This document shows, piece after piece, positions 12,201 to 25,090 of a stretch of DNA of 64,000 bases. The stretch lies in the NCBI RefSeq assembly GCF_024868665.1, contig NC_079910.1, positions 12,457,048 to 12,521,047 of the forward strand. Reading direction: 5' to 3'. The DNA comes from Triplophysa rosa (taxonomy: Eukaryota; Chordata; Actinopteri; Cypriniformes; Nemacheilidae). The notes beneath the pieces were generated by a model that had not been told where the DNA came from, did no database searches, and saw only the letters and a program-made list of their open reading frames with translations. Each line of letters begins with the position of its first letter. Position 1 is the stretch's first letter. Both the position numbers and the translations under genes were made by a program.

Positions 12201-15200
12201 AGATTTCTCTGAAAGCAAGTATATATAATTTAGTTACTTTGTTCTAATTTTGCTTATGTAAATCTTATTAAATATCATGGATAATTGTAGTGGAAAACAA
12301 GGAAAAAAAAGATTTTTGCAGTGCTTTCTTTGTTATTTTAGTTTTTCTCACTGTTCACATTTCTATCAACACCCATATACTTCAAATTAAATATAAATTC
12401 ATTTATATTAATAAGATTAGCTTTCTTTCTCTTCTGACAGGACTACCTGACAGATCTCATAACCAATGACAGCATCAGTTACTTTCGTATGTCCAAGAAG
12501 ATCTTCCCTCACAGACCCGTGATGATGGTCATAAGCCACGCTGCCCCTCATGGCCCGGAGGACGCGGCCCCTCAGTACACCACTGCATTCCCCAACGCAT
12601 CACAACACATGTGAGTTCAAACCTTCATGCTTCACCTTAAATCACCTCACAGTAGTTTGTGCTACTCACCCAAACAATAAAATTCTTTATTGCTTACAAA
12701 TGTATCATTTTGTGTCATGAGACATGTTTTAACCAAGCGGCAACCTTCCGATCTCTCTCGTGAAGCCAACAGGGAAGTGACCTCAATTCATCGACTGGCC
12801 GCTAGAGGCTGGCTCCAAAACAGAGCAGAATCTCATTGAGCCCCATGTTAAAATGGGCAACTTTACAGCAGAAAAAAAACATGATTACAGCCTGGTAGAA
12901 AAAATGATTTTGGTCTATACAGCTAATTTTACCCTTCAAGACAACTGTGAGGAGGGTGAATTTTGTTAAATGGGTGAACTCACCCGTTTAACTTATATTA
13001 AGCCTTAAAAATCTATCTGCAAATTAGGTGCGTGGCCACTTGAGTGACAAGTGGTTTCAGCAAACCAGGCACCTCAGCTCCAACCACGTCCCGCCTCTTT
13101 ACCTATTTTCGATTATCCAGGACTGACGCGCTACTAAGATGGCGACGGCCGGCTCCGCCCACTTTAAGCTTCAAAACAGCTCCTCAGAAACCTACGGGTG
13201 ACATCACTGACACTACGTCCATGTTTTATACTGTCTATGGTATTAACCCTGGACATGTAAACCTGGAATTCATATGTATTACTTTTATGCCGGAAATATA
13301 GAATGTTAGAAAAACTTGCCATTACCAAGCTGGGAAGAGCCAGTATAACTCAGATTGTGATCCGCTAAAAGAAGATAGTCATATACACCTGGGACGGCTT
13401 GAAGGTGAGTAAAATATAGGCAAATTTTATTTTGGGGGGGAATTGCTCCTTTATTGAAGGTATAAAATGTGAGAAATACCGATTGCTTGATACTGGAATC
13501 TGCTCACATGGCTCCTGGCAAGGACACAGTGTACGAGGAGGAGAGAAACAGCTGGAATTTATGAATAACACACGCTCGTGTCTCTCTGTCTGACACTCAA
13601 GTGTGACTCAATAGTTAAAATGGATACAGCTCTCTGACTTCACACTCCTGCACACACACACACACACGCTTGTTTTCTCTCTCTCTCTCTCGGTTGCTCC
13701 TGCTCTCTTGCTAATTGCTCACCAACTGGTACCAAACTGCTTTTTCTCTCTCTCTCTTTCCTCTCGCTCTCGCGCCTTTCACCTGATCTCGCCATTTCTG
13801 TCCCTCCTGAAGATAAATCCTTCTGATTCTGTTTCTGTCTTTCCCAGAGTCTGTAATCCCTCCGTCAGAAAGATTCACACTCTCTCACATACACACTCCT
13901 GAATACACATACATGTTACATTACTGTGAATGGAACACACACACAAAGTCTGTTTATCTCTTTCTACACACAAACAAGCCGGGAAAACCTGTCTACACGT
14001 GACGCTCTTTTGAGGTAGCTGGATTTGCAAACTCTCTCTAACCCCACCCTATCTCTCATGTAATCTCAAAATCTCATTTTATAGTTCTCTGTCCATTGTA
14101 CACCGTGTACTCAACATGTGCCGTATCCCAGAATCCTCTGGCCAGATGTCTACAGCTCAGCTGAGTTAGGATTCATTCTTGACTGTTATCGCTTTAACTT
14201 CATAACTCATGGTTGTATCGCAGATTATAGCAAGTGTTTGTCCATAGCTCTTCGGCCAGAAACATACTTAATCCAAGTAGCCAATGCAGACAGGACTGTA
14301 TGCCCATTGCATTGCAAATGACTTGTCATGCTTAATGAAAGTGAAGTGTGTGTTTTGTGCGACTAGCATAGCATCAGAATTGCAAAAATGAATGCAAAAA
14401 AAGTGGACTTGAAAGAGAAAACAATACGACAATACTGACAATTCAAAACGTACTTGCGATGCATAATAAATGGATAGTTTTTATATTCGCATGCTTGCAT
14501 AAATGTATTATGGCTTTAGACAGTCAGAGGCAGGGCTGGACTAGGACAAAAACGGCCCTGGACTTCTTGACCCAGAACGGTCCTTGGTTGTGCGGGGGGT
14601 GGATTGCGATGGCCCATGTTTAGATGCGGCCCACCGGGAAAAGTCGCGGAATGCCAGATGGCCAGTCCGCCCCTGGACACACGCAGATATATTATCTACT
14701 TCATGCACCACAAATGAGCTTCATTACAGCAAATAAAACCTGTAATGTACAAAGTGCTCTTGTACTCTTTCAGAAATCAATTTACTCTTAGGACATTGTG
14801 TCTCAAAGAGCAAAACCACACTAACATGAGCTCTCATATCTTTCGCATCTAAGCAACAGAAAAAAAAATGCAGCGAGGGAGAGAGAGAGATACTGGCTAC
14901 GAATATTGCTGTCTATCTTAAAATATTAAGGATTCAGGAATTCACAAACACGTGTCTGCCTGATGATGGAGAAACTGAAAACAGATGAATGGATTATTTA
15001 TTTCTCCATCAGCCGAGGTTCTTCAAATAGAATGTTAGAAGCTTCTCAGGCTGTTACGGGTTTAACAGCCATTTGATCCACCGCTGCAGTAGATAAAAAC
15101 TGAAGATGCAAACCTGCCCACTTTATGACTGGAATAAAACATCCATCATCCTTTCGAAGTGACGGCTCGAGCCGGCCCGGGTTTCTGGAATTCACCGTGT

Positions 15201-18200
15201 TTTTATTATTTTTCTGATGTCATCTCCTTCCCCCCATAAAAACAAACAGCCTGTTTTGCTCATCCTGTCTCACATCCGAGCTCTTCATAAAAAACAGTTT
15301 TATGGCTCCCTTACGTCCCCCACTATTGTCACATTGCACCTATATTGCCATGAATTATGTCATTTTTTTGGCTTCGAACGTGGCCATTGATCTTAGAACG
15401 TGCAGACGATTTACCCACATGTCAGTCCAAACCTGTATGACTTTCTTTCTTCTGCAGTACACGAATGAAGATATTTTGAAGAATGTTGGTAACCAAACAA
15501 CACTGAGCCCCATTGACTTCCATTGCATGGACAGGACATTTACCGGACAAGACATTTATCGAAATATTTTCTTTTAAGTACCACCGAAGAAAGAGTCATA
15601 TACAGGTTTTGATTAAACTGCAAGTTTGATAACATTTATAAAATCAACAACATGGCATTATAAAAAACACATTTTATTGCAATGACACATTTTATTGAAA
15701 AGAAAAGTCTTGCGCAAAACTTGTAGATGTTGTCTGTTCCAGATATAGTGTATTAGATTCATCTGTGCTGTGAGCTCTTTCATTAACCGGTGGGCACAAA
15801 ATCATCCATGACGCGTCTCTGAAATCCCGTCACACACACACGCATCATTCCCCTGCTGTCCGTGCAGAATGGCCCAGAATTCCTGTATCCTCTCCTAATG
15901 CTCCATGAAAAATTCCCAAGACTGCCGTTATTCTCACAGTTCAGTCCACTGCAAACCAGGCATCACCCTCCCTAATGGCTTCCCGCTAGCACTGTATTTC
16001 TCTGCTCCTTGCCCTTGTACAGTTCTGTATTTGATTAACCCCTCGATGCCCCCCGGGCTGGCACAGGGCCACTGAAGAGACATTGTCCAAATCCTCACAG
16101 ATAGCCGGGGAGTGTGTGCTTGCTCTCCAAGCGCTATTGTTCGGTGGGAAAATCCCCCCGTTCTCATCGCCGTGTGATCCCGCTGCACCTGTTTCATCTC
16201 CATCACCCCGTGATAGAGGGAATAATAAAAAAATATGATCAGAGCAGAGAGAGAGACAGGCAGTTTGGTGAGGATTTAGAGGATTATATGGTGAGCAATA
16301 AAGAAGAGAAAAAAACCTAGTGACCTGTCATGCTGTCTACTGCCAACATAGGAGCCTAATTTGGAATGCTGTATATAGAAGGCAACTCCACACGCCACAC
16401 AAGAGACTGAGCTCCCAATTCCAACATAGTTAACGTTAAAGACGGTTTCAGAGGCAACAACATAAAGAATCGTAATGTGGGCCAAACTTAATTTACGGTA
16501 GACCTCCGAAAAGAATCAATAACTGTTGAGTAGTTTTCATTTAATTCAATTAATATACAAAGAAATATTCATATAAATTAATATAGGGCACATATGTCTG
16601 TTTTTGTGTTTTTGTTTTGTTTTTAATTCTATTTGTTAGCAACTAATGGTTACAATATACCAGTACAATAATCGTGATATTAATAATGATTGGTTATTGA
16701 TATTGTGTTAATACTACATTATACACTATATGATTATATCATAAATAATCTTGCGCCAATATCTGGTTGACATAGTAGGTGGTGGTTTTGCCTTCATTTA
16801 ACTGCAGTGGTTATGAATTCTCTTTGCTTTTCTGACTCATTGGCCAAAAAGGAGAAAACACGAAATAAACAAAAATGAAAGATGCGTGTGACTATAGCAT
16901 TATATTTATTAACTCATTTTTTAAAAATTTGATTTAGCAATAATATTGTTATCATGAATTATTTTTGCCTCAAAATCTTGTTACTCTGTCCACAAATTTA
17001 CTTCAACTTCTTGAAGCTTGATGCAGTGCATTCTGGGATTGCCGTCTCTGCATAAGAATGCATGCAATGCTGGGGTGATGTCTAGATGGTAAACTTTGCT
17101 CTGCAAAACTTGTCATTTCTGGCTACAAAAGAAATATGGAGCGATTTTAGTCTCATTAATTATTCAAGCGTAAAACAAGATACACACATGCGTAAACAGT
17201 TTCACATGAACAAAACCTAATTTACGTGCACAAAGTATAAATATACATTTACAAAAAGCAATTCACGTGCGTAAAACAAAACTATTTTCTCATAAAGTAC
17301 GTTTCGCAAACACATACGACGATGTTTCGATATTTCGAAAGTTTAAAATGTACACGTTTATCGTGTTATGTGAATGTGCAAATCGTCACTCACGTGTGAA
17401 TTGCCTTGGATGTGTGTGTGTGTTTTTTGAGACTCTCCTGGCAGCGCAACCCCTCCCACGTGGGTTGTCGTACTCTTTAGCCAATCGGATTCAACCTTAC
17501 CATTCAACCAATCATAATCATGGAGAGCACAGAACTCAAGGTTAACTTAATGTTAGCACTAAAGGCTCGTTTGTACAGTTTCGCTAATCTACTCTCTGAG
17601 CTGTGATGCTGTATTAAAACATAATACAGCCACGCAATAAATCTGTTTTTATTCATTTATTTTGTAGGAGAAAAGTATGAAATAGTGAGTGAACATGACC
17701 ACTTAAAAACTACACAACCAGCAGTCACTTCCACTGAACTGCTAAAATCCATCTGGGTAACAAACTGTGACTGATAGATGAGATATGTTCATGTTTGTAT
17801 GTCCATACAATGTATGTTTAAAATGAAAAAGGACAATAAATAACTAGTTCTTGGAAACATTGTTTTGTATGGGCGCATAGATGTGTAGCTGCGCAAAAGG
17901 TGCGCAGAGCCTTTTTCCTTGAGTCCTGTGCTCTCCGCGTTTATGATTGGTTGAATGGTAAGGTTGAATCTGATTGGCTAAAGAGTACGACAACCCACGT
18001 GAGAGGGGTTGCGCTGCCAGGAGAGTCTCAAAAAACACACACACACATCCAAGGCGATTCACACGTGAGTGACGATTTGCACATTCACATAACACGATAA
18101 ACGTGTACATTTTAAACTTTCGAAATATTTGTGCACAGTCGTATGTTTGCGAAACGTACTTTATGAGAAAATAGTTTTGTTTTACGCACGTGAATTGCTT

Positions 18201-21200
18201 TTTGTAAATGTATATGTATATTTTGTGCACGTAAATTAGGTTTTGTTCAGGTTTTGTTGAAACTGTTTACGCATGTGTGTATCTTGTTTTACGCTTGAAT
18301 AATTAATGAGACTAAAATCGCTCCATAAAGAAATGCTGTATGAATTTCACACAAATCATACATTTTGAACCGAACAAAGATTACTATCATGCAATGCTGC
18401 CTAATGGTGTGTGCATACCAAAAGCAAAGCATTGCGTTCTTCGCTCTAGATTAAATAAAAACTCTCACGCAAATAAAAACATTGCGCGACGGGGAGTATC
18501 TTCGCGCATCCGGACCTGTCAAACAGTACGTGTCAATAAGCTCTTCACATGAATTTCCCGCGCAAGTTTCATGAAGACACGATTGAGGTGAACATTGCAC
18601 GTTTGCGGCACTTGTGTCGCCAATTCGCGTTACTCAGTACGAATCCACGTCTTTTCATGTCGTTGCATTGACTTTGTATGTCATCTACTTAAATAACTAA
18701 ATTCGCTTTTGGTGTGCACACACCATTAGAATTAAGGCTTGGAATGCACATATTTTCAAAAAGAATGTGTTTATTAATAACACATTTGTTGCGTTACAGA
18801 ATTTGAACACATTATGTGTCGTTTTGTGTTAGATAAATATAAGGGACAACACAAAGCTAAAAGTAACACACAATGTGTTGTCCTTAACTAGACAGAGATG
18901 TGTTCAGTTGTGTTGTGTAACAATGTTCAAAGTAAGGGAGGAAGGAGGCGGGAACCGGCGAACATTAAATAAACTTTTAATAACATAAACAACTCATAAA
19001 CCAATTAAAATGGCCGGCAGCCACCTCACGGTCGACTGCCGGCCACAGAAACATAATAAAACATAACATAAAATGTCCAGGCCTGGTCCTCTCTTGTTGT
19101 ACCTTCCTGTCACTCCTCCTCTTATGCTTCCAGAGCTCCTCCGTGAGAGATGCGAGACCGGTGTAACGCACAGCTGACACTCATTATCACTCGCGCCACC
19201 GGCCTCGCATCGTTCCCTCACGGCTCTCGTCCCGCCTCCCTCGTCACATGTTGTTTTTAACATAACCGTTTTTAAAGTGTACAATGCCGTTCAGGTCGAC
19301 AAAGGATCAACTACACAAACGTGTCACTTTAAGATATCACTGCGTACACAAAACAGTAGAGATAGAGTATAAGGTCACCCCTTGTCTCCAAGTTGTTATC
19401 GCTCCAAATATATGGCGCCCTCAAAACAAGGCCAAGCAGAAAACAGCCCAGCATGACGATGTTCACATCGATTTGTGTCTGTAGACGGCCTTTAAGTAAT
19501 GGCTGTAAACAATAAAGCCAAGTGCTTTATAAGTCCAGTATAAGTGCTGTTTTGCTCGGCCTCTCAGGCCTGTCACATAAGAAAGGGGGCGGGGCTTTGA
19601 ACACTTCTCTTTATCCTTCAATAATGGTTGAACGACCATTACATCAACAGTGTCATTCTGTCAGTCAGCGCAAAACCGCGAGACTTTAAGATTGCGGCGT
19701 GTCATTTTTGATGGGACGAGTGAGAGAGTGTTGCTGTTGCTCATATGTAATTCTAACCCAACATGTACACACACACACATACCTTCACACACTCACACAG
19801 ACACATCCCGGCTGTCAAAATGGCTCTGCTTGCTTTCCTCCAACATGAGCAGAACAAAGAGAGCAAACGGTGTCTGAAGAACCTGCCTTGATTTCCCTCA
19901 GTCACGCTCCAGCACACCCACTGACTGTGACTCTTTTCCTCCCCATTCAGAACGCCCAGTTATAACTACGCCCCTAATCCAGACAAACACTGGATTATGC
20001 GCTACACCGGCTCCATGAAGCCCATTCACATGGAGTTCACCAACATGCTACAGAGGAAGAGACTGCAGACGCTGCTGTCTGTGGATGACAGTGTGGAGAA
20101 GGTACACACACACACACATATTCCATTCAAATTCAGTACGATGTCCCATGATGCTTTTGTCCTACTTCCTCCAAAATACCAGCCACACAACAACCCCAAA
20201 AAATGTATGTTTGCTTTTGTCTGAATGTAGATTTATAACATGCTGGTGGACACTGGAGAGCTGGACAACACGTTTGTAATCTACACTGCTGATCACGGAT
20301 ATCACATTGGTCAGTTTGGATTGGTCAAGGGGAAGTCAATGCCTTATGAGTTTGACATCAGAGTGCCCTTTTACATCCGTGGCCCGAACGTGGAGGCAGG
20401 AGGCATGTAAGTACACTCGTTTGTTTTTGTGTGTGTGTCATGTTGCATCCAGTTTTTAGGTCTAAGTTTTGTGATTCTTGATAGTGATGTTTGAGAAGAG
20501 AGAAAGGTATTAAAATAAGGACGTGACGCAGGCCAGACTTGAACCTGCATCCCCTCGGGAGCATCACAGCTCTGATCAGAGTCACGTTTCATTTTAGAAA
20601 CCTTGTGTAGTCTGCTAGTGTGTACTAACTAATGGATTTAGACGTGACTCGCAGTCTTGGGTAAGTTACTCTGAAAAAGTAATTAATTACTAGTTACTAG
20701 TTACATATTCAATAATTAGATTACTGTACAAATGACTCTTTCCAAAAAGTATTTAGTTACTTATTACTTTCTATATCCTACATCAACCTTGATTAGTTAA
20801 GTGATTCAAGGATAGACATGAAACAGCCCATTTAATTCATTCAAATAAATAATATAAACTACATAGAGTACTCTTATTAACTGACCAAAGTATTACAAAT
20901 GTGAGAATTATACATTAAAGCATTCATTTTAAAGTTAGACTTTGAATTTTGATGTCAATTCCACTATCGCACACACACATATTACACAAAGTATTTAGAT
21001 TAATTACATCAGAAGTAACTGTAATTAAATTACAGAAAAAATAAGAGTAATCCCTTACTTTACTTTTTCAAGGGAAAGTAATTAAATTACAGTAACCAAT
21101 TACTTAGTAACTAGTTCCACCCAACACTGAGTGACTCGACAGTGAAAGCTCTTCCATGTTATTCTGAGTTTTCTTCCTATCCATCTGTGACAGGAACAAG

Positions 21201-24200
21201 CCACAAGACGATATGTTAGTCACTTGGTTAATAATATTGTGGCACTGGTTAGCCAAAAATCTCATCGGTCCAAAATCACATTCTGCATGATTGTGCATTT
21301 AAAGATCACCAACAAAATGTCAAATACATCTAAATCGCCTGGAAATAAGTTCACAGACGATATTCAGCTCCAGTAATCTGTTAACTTTACAATCCATTTA
21401 TTGAAAAGGACTCAAAGAAATTGTTGGTTCACAAATTCGATGCATTTTGGAATTCGACAGCCCAAGTCCTCTTTTAGTGTTGTTAAACAGAGATATGTGA
21501 TGTTTAAAAAAAAATCGCTTGTTTTTGTGTTGGTGGGCGAACCAATTTATACAGGTTTAAAATGATGGTAAGTAAATATTACCATGATTTTGGGGTGAAT
21601 TATTTCTTTAAAAGTCAAGTATGTTCGTATTGGCTGTGATTTGTTGTGTGTGAATATTTTTGTCGTGTCACGTCTGGTCAGAATACTCTGTGATATAAGA
21701 GGTTCGCAGGTGCTCTGTTTGTTCATTAATGTGATGTTATAATCACAGATCTCTCTCTCTCTCTTTCTCTTATTTAATATCATTCGTCTTGTTTAGCGCT
21801 GCTGTGTGATCCAGCTACACTGTGTTTCTCAGAAAAGCTGATTAGCATCCGTGGAGATCACAGGGCTTACTGTAGATGTTCGACTGGGAGAGAAAGACAC
21901 AGAAAACAGGATAAAGGTTTAGAGAGAGACAGTGTTCAATAGGAGGATCAGGAGGAGAGAGGCACAGTCGAGATCAGTTTAACATTAAATGAGTCATTAG
22001 ACAACAATGGATAATTCAATGGTTAAACCTCATTTCAAGTGATTGGGTTCATCTGCGCGGTCCATTCAAAGAATTTGAAGTGAATTATAATTGACATCCA
22101 TCAGGGGTGAAAGATGACAAGCTGAAGCATGTCGAGGGTGTTTGGATTTGTGGTATCAAATAACATTGACCCCCTTTGACTTCCATTGTCTGAACCCAAA
22201 ACACTGAGACATTTCTCAAAATACCTTCTTTTGTGTTCCACAGAAGATATAGTCATATACAGGTTTTAAAGAACATGAGGGTGAATAAATGATGACAGAA
22301 TTGTCGTTTTTGGGTGAACTATCTCTTTGGTTTATCTTTCTGTTTCTCTCTCACTTGCTCTCGCTCTGTTTGTCTTAATGTTGTCAGTCACTGTGCATGT
22401 TCTGTTCATCTGGTTTTCTGACCATCATGTCAAATGGCGACTTCCTCTTCTGTTTCCATAGCAACCCCCACATTGTCTTGAACATCGACTTGGCCCCCAC
22501 CATCTTGGACATTGCTGGGATAGATGTTCCATCAGACATGGACGGCAAGTCAATCCTCAAACTCCTGGACACTGACCGTGTTATGAATAGGTGAGTGTCT
22601 GGAATATGAAATGACATTTACAACGCATTTAACTTTTGTAGAGGGAAATACTGTAAGGGCGAACTTGATGTTTGTCAGGATTTTGATTGGAGTGCTGTTT
22701 TTTGGAGTTTCATCACTTTGGAACTTCTATATGCATAAGTCCCTAAATGTTTCTTGATGTAAAATATTTCCAATTGTCACTTCATAAAAAAAGTCTATAT
22801 TTTATTTATATTTATTTAAAAAATCTTTAAGAAAGCAAGACATTTCCAACTGGGATAGCATGAGGAAGGGTAAATTATGCAAGAATTTTCATTTTTTGGT
22901 GAACTATTCTTAGTAGCGTGTAGCGTGACTCATTGCATTTACTGTAATACAGAAGCTATTAGACTTAAAAGAACATTACCTGACTCATTTTTGTTTGTGA
23001 GTCGCAGCAGGATGAGGTGGCTCTCTGCCAAGCATCTTACTGCCAAAGAAACCTCATCAACATGAGACCCGCTGAAATCTCATCTCTGCTCTCTTCCGCT
23101 AGCCTGGGTACCGCTTTATATCAGATGTGAGGAAGAGATGCGTATCTTTGTAGGACGAGCTTACAAGAAATAAATAATCCGTGAAGGAGAGACACATTGC
23201 TCTTATGCTCTCAATCACCTCAGAGAGATCCCAATTACACTCCATTTTACAGTTTGGAAAGAAAACACGGATATTGTTTGGCCCCACAGAACTCACTGCA
23301 GTGAAATAGGGTGATGTGGGTGGTTGCCAGGGTGTTGCTAAGTTTGATGTTGGTTACTCTGCTCTGTAGACAGGGTTTGGATCTCTCCCACAATACAATT
23401 CTATAGTGTTCTGTAAAGCGAGCAGATAAAATATCACTTATCTCTATCATCCATAAGATGAAAACCAGGCGTCTGATCACAGTGAAAATTAAAAGCACAC
23501 TTCTCAACAAGCTTAATCATTTAAGGTAGCATTCATGTCTGTAGCAATGTGGGAGGAGTTAATACTGTACAATGGTAGCAACAATGGTAATGATGATGCC
23601 GTAGCAAGTCGGTATAGAAGAAAACACATAAGCGTGAGTAGACCAGCAAGGACAAGCTTAAATCCGGTAGAAACTCTTGTAGAGATTAGAGAGGGGGTGT
23701 GTGAGCGGAGCGATCGATAGCTCATATCTGCAAAGAAGGTCAAGAGGTGCACAGAACACTTCTGTTTTAACACCTCCATATCTCCTGTTTTCTTCATAAG
23801 GGGCACTGGAGGAAACAATAACAATTCTTTAACACTTTGAGAGTGTGGATTATATACTGTATACACCGTGAGTGTTAATTTGACCTTTTTCAACACTGGC
23901 GATTTTACTGTGCTGCAGTTCTGTTCAGCTGAACCCGTCTGACACGTCATCTTTTTTGGATTACTGTTCTGCTTGTAATTAGACTTTGGCTGAACTGGTT
24001 GCATTTAGTCACAGTTTGAGAGAAATCACAGACTAAACTGATAGACGGCCAGTCTGCTGCTGCAGACGATAAGTAACAAAACCAGTAAATTAATGTTTTT
24101 CTACTTTCTGAACGTCTGATGCAGGTTCCAGTTCAACAAGAAGGGAAAAGTGTGGAGAGACTCGTTCCTGGTGGAGAGAGGGTGAGTCAGACAAGATTCA

Positions 24201-25058
24201 TTTATGTGTGTGTATGAATTTGGCTTTACTTGTTTCTGTGATGAGGTTTTGAAAGTGTCCTCATAAAAATGACTTGTGAGGACAATTTAAGTTATCTTCA
24301 CTATTTAAAAAGCTCGGCCAAATATTCTTTTGTTTCAAAACGAATAATTTCGACATGTGTGTTTTAAGGTGTAGTATAACATGGTTTACAGTAGGTAACT
24401 TTACCCTTAAAGTAGTATAACCCTGCTGAATTTTTTATTTATTTTGTATTGGTTTTAATGGAGTCTATAATGGTGTCTACTGATATTCTTTTGGTGGGGT
24501 GTAGGAATAATGCCCAAAACACACTAGAAAAGGAATTTTGAAATGGTTTTACGGGAAAATGCTAATGGTTTATAATGGTATTTTAATTCATACCATTAGA
24601 ATAGCACGCGCCTGGCTCGAAGTTAACTTCCGGTCTGTGTTTGGTTATCGGTCTGGCTAGTGGCTAATAATATATCTATTTATATTTTTATTTTATACTA
24701 TTTATTTATAATAATATTAATTAATATTAATGTTTTATTGTATAATAATTGTATTAAATAAACAATAGTTTAGTTTTTGGGGGGGATAAAAAGGTCAATG
24801 AATGTTTATTAAGTGAACATTAATGCTTTATTTTCTTGTGACTGATGACAGAAAACTGCTGCATAAAGTGTTGGATGAAGGGAAAGATATGGCCCAGGAG
24901 GAAAACTACCTGCCCAAATACCAGCGTGTTAAAGACTTGTGTCAGCATGCAGAGTACCAGACGCCATGTGAACAAATTGGTCAGGTACAAACAATTCTAA
25001 TGTGCACTGCTGGAGTGGAATTATTTCCTCTTATTTTTTCTGAAGCACTCTTTGTCTT

Positions 25059-25090
<32 letters not shown>

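Larger units (their letters stand above)
12611..19950 (+). other. sulf2: sulf2 intron 4 (7.3 kb)
   Basis: It separates the exon ending CAACACAT from the exon starting AACGCCCAGT. It holds the dispersed repeat at 12697-13247, a CA/CT-rich stretch at 13655-13760, a CAGGGCTGGAC repeat at 14531, a palindromic MITE remnant at 15419, a 1.2-kb foldback element at 17136, a MITE at 18402 and a GC-rich repeat at 18936. I saw no gene here. Confidence 0.9.

Noticed and set aside
17267..18230. Two similar ~90-residue open frames on opposite strands, one in each arm of the foldback element
   Set aside because: They are the same sequence read from mirrored arms, with no protein-like composition. A by-product of the inverted repeat.
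20521..20587. tRNA-like sequence on the - strand (GATGCAGGTTCAAGTCTGG with ACGTGAC/GTCACGT ends)
   Set aside because: It has a B-box-like GGTTCAAGTC, but the 67-base span cannot form a standard T arm next to the acceptor and no proper anticodon arm is seen. More likely a tRNA-derived repeat fragment or chance.
23513..24004. 163-residue open frame on the - strand in sulf2 intron 7
   Set aside because: Long for chance, but the composition is intron-like, no domain is recognised and there is no support from neighbours.
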